Assembly: GCF_030068505.1 (NCBI RefSeq)
Contig: NZ_JAQOSO010000012.1
Coordinates: 1-64,000 of the forward strand
Direction: 5' to 3'
Source of the DNA: Roseofilum capinflatum BLCC-M114
Lineage (GTDB): Bacteria > Cyanobacteriota > Cyanobacteriia > Cyanobacteriales > Desertifilaceae
DNA: 64,000 bases
In this document: positions 44,133-49,669 of the stretch, one piece after another
Layout of the letters: each line of letters opens with the position of its first letter
How positions within the stretch are numbered: position 1 is the first letter of the stretch
Program-made: the position numbers and the translations under genes
Notes under the pieces: model-generated
Told to the model about the DNA's origin: nothing
The model's input: the letters and a program-made list of their open reading frames with translations, nothing else
Database searches by the model: none

Positions 44133-44349
44133 GTGCCGTAACTCTCCTTGACCTCTGAATTCTGCTGCAAAAGTTTACTTAACTACTCTTAACACTACGA
44201 TATTATGTTATTGGGCGTTTGAGCAATACAGAGGGAAAATCGAGGTAAACCTCTCGCTGATAACAACAACCCGGCTTCACGAAACCGTTGGATGCGATCT
44301 CAAGCCATGTGACTATGAGTCAGTGGACTAGGAGTCACTATTCACAGAG

Positions 44350-44397
44350 ACAGCGCTTTGCGCTGTTAAGTAATGAGTAATGAGTAATGAGTAAGAA
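44350..44397. repeat. 17-bp dispersed hairpin plus TAATGAG heptamer triplication
   Basis: 44350-44366 is identical to the hairpin at 26053-26069. TAATGAG is then repeated three times (about 44373-44395). It lies in the 918-bp gap (44133-45050) upstream of rpaB. Confidence 0.75.
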
Positions 44398-44439
44398 AGT
44401 TCCTCTGAGTGTTGTGTAAGGGCAGATTGAGGGCGATTC

Positions 44440-44625
44440 AAATGTATCGCATAACACTGAAAACTGCTGTATAGCATAAGTTATGTTCCTCTAGTTTTCT
44501 CACAAATTCACTCCCTTCACCATAGAGACTAAAGGTGATATTTTGATAGACTCCATAAGCATTAACTTTAGCTATTGATACTCTATTTTATTCTATCTTC
44601 ATCCTCGGAAAGTGACAGAAGAGGG
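44440..44625 (-). mobile_element. Relic of an IS related to the one at 2322-3538
   Basis: The minus strand reads LYGEGSEFVRKLEEHNLCYT (about 44440-44555), which matches SLYGESEEKFIRKLERLGLDY of the transposase at 2337-3305. It is joined directly to an IS leader end (44567-44621) that closes on a TIR-like CCCTCTTCTGTCAC (complement, to 44625). Everything between the leader and the middle of the gene is deleted, so this is a dead fragment. Confidence 0.65.
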
Positions 44626-44766
44626 ATATGCCACTACACACAGATATGTCCTAACTTGCTAATGCAGGAATTTTCAATGGAACCAGAGCCTTATGCAACA
44701 CGCTGGGCTTGGCACTTCAGTATACCTCATGGCCATTACTCTCATTATATCCAACTACAACTGCAC

Positions 44767-44940
44767 CTACAGTTGTCCCAATTTCTGGATACATTGCTTA
44801 TCATACCGATATTCTAACAACCTAAAAACTTGCTCGTAGGTTTGGAGATCGATTAACACCTCAAGAATCCCTTCTTTGTAACTCTGGTTGAACTCCTCAG
44901 CAATGCTATTGTGATGGTTTGAGTGAGCGGTAAGTTACCA
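44767..44940 (-). pseudogene. Unidentified gene remnant
   Basis: The minus strand holds an open stretch without a start codon: HHNSIAEEFNQSYKEGILEV, then LIDLQTYEQVFRLLEYRYDK, ending in a stop at 44767. It reads like protein (charged, helical) but no family is recognised. It is probably the end of a lost gene. The plus-strand frame 44575-44817 overlapping it is not convincing. Confidence 0.3.
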
Positions 44941-45050
44941 GATGGCATGATACAGTATCTGAATTGAGACAAGCGATCGCACTTTGAACTACTGTACCTG
45001 ATCGGGCGATCGCCCCTCTCCATTCTCCCTATCCTAGGGAGTATCAGGGT

Positions 45051-45395
45051 TTAGGCGATCGCAAATTCCGTATACTTCCGCTTCTCTGGAGAATAAAACG
45101 CCAACACAATATCTTCTTTCGGCACTCCTTCTCTCAATAACTCAGTCGCAATACCTTCCTCTGTCCAGTCTTCTTCAATATGAATCTTCTCATTTTTGAT
45201 TCTAATATAAACCGAAATCGCTCTGACTCGCTTTCTGGAAGTCCAACCAATATCAAACCAAAGGTATTGATCTCGTTCTTCATCAAAGGATAATATTGTA
45301 TCTATTCCCTCCAAGTTGGGGGTTTGGCTGGCAATGCGATCGTATTCGGTTAACGTTTTTTTCACTAGAGAGCGATAGTTTTCTAATTTATCCAT
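45051..45395 (-). CDS. xisI: XisI protein, copy 1
   Basis: A 114-residue XisI: MDKLENYRSLVKKTLTEYDR at the N-terminus, then DQYLWFDIGWTSRKRVRAIS, IRIKNEKIHIEEDWTEEGIA and the tail VPKEDIVLAFYSPEKRKYTE followed by FAIA. XisI was defined as a control factor for excision of the fdxN element in heterocyst-forming cyanobacteria; most copies elsewhere have no known function. The XisI start lies inside the end of the original xisH frame, so the two were translationally coupled. The start at 45395 has a GAGGAG site a few bases ahead. Confidence 0.92.
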   Translation of the reverse strand: MDKLENYRSLVKKTLTEYDRIASQTPNLEGIDTILSFDEERDQYLWFDIGWTSRKRVRAISVYIRIKNEKIHIEEDWTEEGIATELLREGVPKEDIVLAFYSPEKRKYTEFAIA

Positions 45396-45799
45396 TGGAC
45401 AATCTCCTCATGGTTAATATCGATGACAATCAACCATATTTAATACTGTTGAATGACTAACTCAATACCTTTTTTCTGAAAAAATGTTTCATAAATATCT
45501 TGGTCAATAGCTAGGTAGAGAAAGTAAGTTGGATGAATTTGAGATAATAGAGTTCGATATAAAATGTATTGCCCTAAAGCACATTGAAATTCATGAACCG
45601 CAGACGGATTGATGAAACTTTTCATCTCGACTACAATATTGCTATCTTCTTTCTGTGCGGAAAATAGCTTTTTCCCTGCTACATCAGCAAATAAGGTCAT
45701 TCCTTCGTATCTGATTGTATAGGGATCGCGAACAATTTCCCAACCATCTTTAATCAATGCATTCTTAAAGCTTTCATGATAAGTGTCTTTGGCTGGCAT
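45383..45799 (-). pseudogene. xisH: xisH split by an in-frame stop codon
   Basis: The first 119 codons (45799 to 45440) encode a normal XisH: YHESFKNALIKDGWEIVRDP, DVAGKKLFSAQK, IVVEMKSFINPSAVHEFQ and LGQYILYRTLLSQI. After QQY comes TAA, but the same frame then reads IWLIVIDINHEEIVQWIN and stops at 45383. That is exactly the usual XisH C-terminus, giving a full length of 138 residues if one codon is restored (CAA to TAA is the simplest change). XisH has a PD-(D/E)XK-like core. The truncated 119-residue protein may still be made and could still fold, since the catalytic-looking residues are upstream. Confidence 0.85.
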
Positions 45800-45891
45800 T
45801 TTCCTCCTATGTGTGAGTTGAGGATACTGGTATTATAGCATCGCCCCCAGACCTCCTACCCCACTATCCCTATCCCAGTGAGTAACAGGGT

Positions 45892-46233
45892 TTAGGCGAT
45901 CGCAAATTCCGTAAACTTGCGACTTTCTGGCTCATGAAACGCTAGTACAATGTCTTCTTTGGGGACACCTTCTCTGAGTAACTCAGTTGCAATACCGTCC
46001 TCTGTCCAATCTTCTTCTATGTAAATTTTCTCATTTTTTATTCTCACATAGACAGAAACAGCTTTAATTCTTCTGCTATCTTTCCAGCCAATATTAAACC
46101 AGAGGTATTGATTTCTTTCATCATCAAACATTAACACTTCATCGATATCTGGATCGGGGACTTGTGCAGAAATGCGATCGTACTCAGTTAAAATATCCTT
46201 GATCAGTGTTTGATAGTGGATTAGTTTGTCCAT
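45892..46233 (-). CDS. xisI: XisI protein, copy 2
   Basis: A 113-residue XisI, clearly paralogous to copy 1: NQYLWFNIGWKDSRRIKAVS, VRIKNEKIYIEEDWTEDGIA and VPKEDIVLAFHEPESRKFTE with the same FAIA ending. It lacks a complete xisH partner; only the last ~16 codons of one remain in front of it. Its 3' end and the ~60 bp beyond it (to about 45841) are the sequence copied before each toxin-antitoxin module further on. Confidence 0.9.
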   Translation of the reverse strand: MDKLIHYQTLIKDILTEYDRISAQVPDPDIDEVLMFDDERNQYLWFNIGWKDSRRIKAVSVYVRIKNEKIYIEEDWTEDGIATELLREGVPKEDIVLAFHEPESRKFTEFAIA

Positions 46234-46271
46234 TTGGTAATCTCCTCTTGATTCAGATCCACAACTAATAA
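46221..46271 (-). pseudogene. C-terminal remnant of a second xisH
   Basis: In the frame that XisH would use relative to xisI copy 2, the minus strand reads LLVVDLNQEEITKWTN and then a stop overlapping the xisI start. This corresponds to LIVIDINHEEIVQWIN at the end of the neighbouring xisH. The rest of the gene is gone and has been replaced by the antitoxin-like gene 46292-46474. Confidence 0.7.
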
Positions 46272-46291
46272 TGTTATGAGGACAGACAAGT

Positions 46292-46474
46292 ATGAAACCA
46301 GAGTATAATTTTTCTCAAGCTGAACAAGGTAAATTCTATCATCCTCAAGCGAAATTGCAATATCCGATTTATCTGGAATCAGATATTGATGAATTTTTCA
46401 GGCAAATTGCACAAGAGAAAGAAATTGATGTTCAAGTGTTAGTGAATGAATGGTTACGAAAATTTTTCATTTAG
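46292..46474 (+). CDS. Orphan ribbon-helix-helix antitoxin-like protein
   Basis: A 60-residue protein. The N-terminal MKPEYNFSQAEQGKFYHP and the C-terminal DIDEFFRQIAQEKEIDVQVL with NEWLRKFF match the common cyanobacterial antitoxin type (MKxEYDFSxxxRG... then a ribbon-helix-helix). Such antitoxins bind DNA and neutralise a small toxin usually encoded upstream. No toxin frame is found on either side. Its 3' end overlaps the convergent antitoxin-like gene by 4 bp. Confidence 0.7.
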   Translation: MKPEYNFSQAEQGKFYHPQAKLQYPIYLESDIDEFFRQIAQEKEIDVQVLVNEWLRKFFI

Positions 46475-46731
46475 AGCGGTTGACGGCGTTCAGCTTGATA
46501 ACGAATTTGACGAGCATAGTTTTGACTATCCTCAATTTCAGGACGAGAATTGATTAATCCTTCTTTTTGCCAATAAGAAATCAACTCCGAGCCGGTTTTG
46601 GGAGTGTTATTCAAGACTTGTCTTAGAGAAAGGAGATGTAAAATATATTCGGATAAGGAGAGGTTAATTTGTTGGGCTTCAATCGATAATTCTTGTTCTA
46701 GTTCTTGAGGTAAATTGATCTGAATGGTCAT
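46471..46731 (-). CDS. Orphan antitoxin-like protein
   Basis: An 86-residue protein with an N-terminal DNA-binding-like strand-helix (MTIQINLPQELEQELSIEAQ) and C-terminal part PKTGSELISYWQKEGLINSR, which is the kind of toxin-binding tail seen in VapB-like antitoxins. No PIN toxin follows it on the minus strand; the next genes downstream are on the opposite strand. It may be a survivor of a lost toxin-antitoxin pair, or a solitary neutraliser. Confidence 0.7.
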   Translation of the reverse strand: MTIQINLPQELEQELSIEAQQINLSLSEYILHLLSLRQVLNNTPKTGSELISYWQKEGLINSRPEIEDSQNYARQIRYQAERRQPL

Positions 46732-46876
46732 ATTGTGAAGTTAGGGATTGGGTATTGTAAATTTGGGTTTATTGTAACTTAAGATTAAGGCGATCGCCCT
46801 CTCCCTACTCTACTCCATCAGGCGATCGCCCCCACACCCCCCTCCCCATTCTCCCTATCCCAGTCAGTGTCACGGT

Positions 46877-46929
46877 TTAGGCGATCGCTTTCCTCCGTAA
46901 ACTTCCCGGTTTCTGGCTCATGAAACACT
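46877..46929 (-). pseudogene. xisI 3' remnant before toxin-antitoxin module 1
   Basis: The minus strand reads VFHEPETGKFTE and then runs through a frame-disturbed AIA-stop, matching the last 15 or so codons of xisI (FHEPESRKFTEFAIA). The ~60 bp beyond (about 46815-46876) also match the 3' flank of both intact xisI genes. The gap 46732-46982 contains nothing else except HIP1 sites and the module promoter/RBS. Confidence 0.7.
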
Positions 46930-46982
46930 ATTTTAGGTTATGATGAGACTATCTTAATCCAAACTGCATGGAGGTAAGTATC

Positions 46983-47279
46983 ATGTTATCCACCGAGCTA
47001 AGACAAGAATCAATGGTTAAAAGAGTTGAAAACGTTGTATCTATAATTATGGCAGAAAGTCCTTTATTTAAGGAAGATCTCGATTATGTAAAAACCGTAC
47101 AAGATTTAGTAAGACTTTTTCAAGAGAATTTACCTTTTGAAGAATTTAATACCATGTCAGATGGAGAATTAAAAGAACATTGTAGTTTTATTATGGCGAC
47201 AGAACTATTCACTAAAATTGGTGAAGATTTTACTCCTGAACAAATGGCTATTTTTGAAGATGCAGTTAAACGGAAATAG
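46983..47279 (+). CDS. Putative antitoxin of module 1
   Basis: A 98-residue protein from ATG 46983. The start is fixed by the perfect GGAGGT at 46971-46976; an in-frame ATG at 46968 overlaps that site and is not used. It is helical and acidic (MLSTELRQESMVKRVENVVS, ELKEHCSFIMATELFTKIGE, DFTPEQMAIFEDAVKRK). It resembles antitoxins placed ahead of PIN toxins, but I cannot name a family. It ends 3 bp before the toxin start. Closely similar genes begin at 47924 and 48850. Confidence 0.75.
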   Translation: MLSTELRQESMVKRVENVVSIIMAESPLFKEDLDYVKTVQDLVRLFQENLPFEEFNTMSDGELKEHCSFIMATELFTKIGEDFTPEQMAIFEDAVKRK

Positions 47280-47282
47280 AAG

Positions 47283-47687
47283 ATGAATTACTTGTTAGAC
47301 ACTAATATTGTGTCTTTAATAGTCAAACAAAATCGTCAAATTTTAGAAAAAATTAATAATATTAAATCGCAAAGAAAAAGTATATTTATAAGTTGTATTA
47401 CTTATTTTGAAATGAGACGGGGTTTTTTAGCGGTTGATGCTCCTAAACAAAGAGAAAGGTTTAATCTGATTTGTCAAACATATCCGATTATTTTCTTAGA
47501 TGATTTAGCTATATTAGAGAAAGCTGCTGAAATTCATGCTAATTTGAGATTAAGGGGTTTACCGATACAAACTGAAGATGTTTTAATTGCAGCGAGTGCA
47601 ATGGTTAAGAATTTGATTATGGTTTCTAATGATACGGATTTAGCCAGAGTTGAAGGTTTGAGTTTAGAGAATTGGTCAGAATTATAA
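47283..47687 (+). CDS. vapC: PIN-domain toxin (VapC-like) of module 1
   Basis: A 134-residue PIN-domain RNase. The acidic quartet is Asp6 (LLDTNI), Glu43 (ITYFEMRRGF), Asp99 (QTEDVLIAA) and Asp117 (SNDTDLARV). VapC toxins cut specific tRNA or rRNA and are held inactive by the partner antitoxin. The start follows the antitoxin stop by 3 bp. Residues 73-134 (from DDLAILEKAAEI to the end) are identical to those of the two other toxins here, whereas residues 10-70 differ. DNA 47487-47743 is identical to 49358-49614. Confidence 0.9.
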   Translation: MNYLLDTNIVSLIVKQNRQILEKINNIKSQRKSIFISCITYFEMRRGFLAVDAPKQRERFNLICQTYPIIFLDDLAILEKAAEIHANLRLRGLPIQTEDVLIAASAMVKNLIMVSNDTDLARVEGLSLENWSEL

Positions 47688-47743
47688 ACATTGAGTTTAG
47701 CCTCTCTTGGATAAGAGATCGCCCCCACACCCCCCTCCCCATT
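47487..47743 (+). repeat. 257-bp exact direct repeat (copy A)
   Basis: This segment covers the second half of toxin 1 and 56 bp beyond its stop. It is identical, base by base on reading, to 49358-49614, 1871 bp downstream. Identity ends abruptly at both edges, as expected for gene conversion or a recent duplication. Confidence 0.9.
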
Positions 47744-47769
47744 ATCCCTATCCCAGCGAGTATAACGGT

Positions 47770-47852
47770 TTAGGCGATTGCCTCCGTAAACTTCCGCGTT
47801 TCATGCGCCTGAAACGCCAGTACAAGGTCTTCTGTGGGTACACCTTTCATCC
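47770..47852 (-). pseudogene. xisI 3' remnant before toxin-antitoxin module 2
   Basis: The minus strand reads GMKGVPTEDLVLAFQAHETR then KFTEAIA and a stop. This is the last ~27 codons of xisI (compare REGVPKEDIVLAFHEPESRK). It is the longest of the three remnants and shows a few small changes, including loss of one codon near the end. Confidence 0.75.
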
Positions 47853-47923
47853 CTAGTCATCGGTTGGAGTCATTTTAGGTTATGATAAGATTATTTGAAT
47901 GTGGCTACCTGGAGGTAAGTATC

Positions 47924-48220
47924 ATGTTATCCACTGAGCTGAAACAAAAATCGATAGTCAAAAGAATTGAGGATATTGTTTCGATTTTGATGGCAGAAGA
48001 CTCCTTATTTGAAGAAGATTTAAATTACTCACAAATGGTAAATCTTTTGGTTAGTCTTGCTCAAGAAAACCTGAGTTTTGAAGAGTTTAATAGTATGCCA
48101 GATGCTGAATTGAAAGAACATTGTAGTTGTGTCATGGCTACGGAAGTCTTGTCAAAGATAGGGCAAGAGTTTACGCCTGAGCAAATGGCTATATTTGATG
48201 AAGCAGTTAAGCGAAAATAG
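47924..48220 (+). CDS. Putative antitoxin of module 2
   Basis: A 98-residue protein from ATG 47924, preceded by GGAGGT (47910-47916) exactly as in modules 1 and 3. It shares MLSTELKQKSIVKRIEDIVS, FEEFNSMPDAELKEHCS and FTPEQMAIFDEAVKRK with its paralogues and differs mainly in the middle (EDSLFEEDLNYSQMVNLLVS). Extra upstream in-frame codons belong to the leader. It ends 7 bp before the toxin start. Confidence 0.75.
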   Translation: MLSTELKQKSIVKRIEDIVSILMAEDSLFEEDLNYSQMVNLLVSLAQENLSFEEFNSMPDAELKEHCSCVMATEVLSKIGQEFTPEQMAIFDEAVKRK

Positions 48221-48227
48221 TTTTTCT

Positions 48228-48632
48228 ATGACCTATCTATTAGACACAAATATTGTTTCGTTAGCAGTCAAAGATAATTTGAAAATAAAGGCTAAACTAG
48301 AAGCAATAAACTTTCAAGGTAAAACCATTTATATTAGTTGTATCACTTATTTTGAAATTAGGAGAGGGTTTTTAGCGGTTGATGCACCTAAACAAAGGGA
48401 AAGATTTAACAAATTTCGCCAAAAGTATCCGATGATTCTCTTAGATGATTTAGCCATATTGGAAAAAGCGGCTGAAATTCATGCTAATTTGAGATTAAGA
48501 GGTTTACCGATTCAAACTGAAGATGTTTTAATTGCGGCGAGTGCAATGGTTAAGAATTTGATTATGGTTTCTAATGATACGGATTTAGCCAGAGTTGAAG
48601 GTTTGAGTTTAGAGAATTGGTCAGAATTATAA
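48228..48632 (+). CDS. vapC: PIN-domain toxin (VapC-like) of module 2
   Basis: A 134-residue PIN protein from ATG 48228 (MTYLLDTNIVSLAVKD). The catalytic residues are placed as in module 1: Asp6, Glu43 in YFEIRRGF, Asp in QTEDVLIAA and Asp in SNDTDLARV. The N-terminal half is close to toxin 3 (DNLKIKAKLEAINFQGKTI versus DNLKIKAKLEGLKFQRRKI), and the C-terminal 62 residues are the same as in both other copies although the DNA carries silent differences up to about 48535. A longer in-frame start at 48195 overlaps the antitoxin and lacks a ribosome-binding site. Confidence 0.9.
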   Translation: MTYLLDTNIVSLAVKDNLKIKAKLEAINFQGKTIYISCITYFEIRRGFLAVDAPKQRERFNKFRQKYPMILLDDLAILEKAAEIHANLRLRGLPIQTEDVLIAASAMVKNLIMVSNDTDLARVEGLSLENWSEL

Positions 48633-48744
48633 GAATTTATTGAGCTGAACCCAAAAAGCGATCGCCCTCTCCCTACTCTACTCCATCAGGCGATCGCCCC
48701 CACACTCCCCTCCCCATTCTCCCTATCCCAGTGAGTACCAGGGT

Positions 48745-48796
48745 TTAGGCGATCGCGAATTCCGTAAACTTCCGAGTTTCTGGCTCATGAAACACT
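48745..48796 (-). pseudogene. xisI 3' remnant before toxin-antitoxin module 3
   Basis: The minus strand reads VFHEPETRKFTEFAIA and a stop, identical in form to the true xisI C-terminus apart from one or two residues. The following sequence (about 48655-48744) repeats the xisI 3' flank, and the sequence up to the antitoxin start repeats that of module 1. Confidence 0.8.
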
Positions 48797-48849
48797 ATTT
48801 TAGGTTATGATGAGACTATCTTAATCCAAACTGCATGGAGGTAAGTATC

Positions 48850-49146
48850 ATGTTATCCACAGAGCTGAGACAAGAATCGATAGTCAAGAGAATTGGGGAT
48901 GTAGTTTCGATTTTGATGGAAGAACGCCCTTTATTCCAAGAAGATCTTAATGATTCAGAAATGATTCAACTTTTAGTTAAACTTGCTCAAGATAACTTAA
49001 GCTTTGAAGAATTTGATAGTATGCCAGATGCTGAGTTAAAAGAACATTGTAGTTTTGTTATGGCTACAGAACTTTTGTCAAAAATTGGTCAAGATTTTAC
49101 TCCTGAGCAAATGGCTATCTTTGATGAAGCGATAAAACGAAAGTAG
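48850..49146 (+). CDS. Putative antitoxin of module 3
   Basis: A 98-residue protein from ATG 48850, with GGAGGT at 48838-48843. Its leader from about 48791 (AACACTATTTTAGG) to the start is the same as that of module 1. The protein shares MLSTELRQESIVKRIGDVVS, FEEFDSMPDAELKEHCSFVM and TPEQMAIFDEAIKRK with the others. It ends 7 bp before the toxin. Confidence 0.75.
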   Translation: MLSTELRQESIVKRIGDVVSILMEERPLFQEDLNDSEMIQLLVKLAQDNLSFEEFDSMPDAELKEHCSFVMATELLSKIGQDFTPEQMAIFDEAIKRK

Positions 49147-49153
49147 TAGACTT

Positions 49154-49558
49154 ATGAGTTATTTATTAGACACCAATATTATTTCTTTAGCTGTCAAAGA
49201 TAATTTGAAAATAAAAGCTAAACTAGAAGGACTAAAATTTCAAAGAAGAAAAATTAATTTTAGTTGCATTACTTATTTTGAAGTCAGGAGAGGCTTCCTG
49301 GCTGTTGATGCTCCTAAACAACGGGAACGCTTTAATCAAATTTGCCAAGATTATCAAATTATTTTCTTAGATGATTTAGCTATATTAGAGAAAGCTGCTG
49401 AAATTCATGCTAATTTGAGATTAAGGGGTTTACCGATACAAACTGAAGATGTTTTAATTGCAGCGAGTGCAATGGTTAAGAATTTGATTATGGTTTCTAA
49501 TGATACGGATTTAGCCAGAGTTGAAGGTTTGAGTTTAGAGAATTGGTCAGAATTATAA
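49154..49558 (+). CDS. vapC: PIN-domain toxin (VapC-like) of module 3
   Basis: A 134-residue PIN protein (MSYLLDTNIISLAVKD) with the full acidic set: Asp6, Glu43 in YFEVRRGF, Asp99 in QTEDVLIAA, Asp117 in SNDTDLARV. The N-terminal half is closest to toxin 2, while the C-terminal half is DNA-identical to toxin 1 (49358-49614). It is thus a mosaic of the other two. Downstream another copy of the xisI 3' flank (about 49588-49646) follows, cut off before the coding part. Confidence 0.9.
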   Translation: MSYLLDTNIISLAVKDNLKIKAKLEGLKFQRRKINFSCITYFEVRRGFLAVDAPKQRERFNQICQDYQIIFLDDLAILEKAAEIHANLRLRGLPIQTEDVLIAASAMVKNLIMVSNDTDLARVEGLSLENWSEL

Positions 49559-49614
49559 ACATTGAGTTTAGCCTCTCTTGGATAAGAGATCGCCCCCACA
49601 CCCCCCTCCCCATT
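49358..49614 (+). repeat. 257-bp exact direct repeat (copy B)
   Basis: Second copy of 47487-47743; covers the second half of toxin 3 and 56 bp after its stop. Confidence 0.9.
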
Positions 49615-49669
49615 CTCCCTATCCCAGTCAGTGCAACGGTTTAGGCGATCAGAACAGCAACTTCCCCGA

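Noticed and set aside
44575-44817. Plus-strand 80-codon frame
   Set aside because: Its first half lies in the IS leader relic and the rest opposes a better minus-strand remnant.
44133-45050. Possible tRNA or small RNA gene in the long gap upstream of rpaB
   Set aside because: No cloverleaf, CCA end or anticodon arm was found; the gap is explained by repeats and IS remnants.
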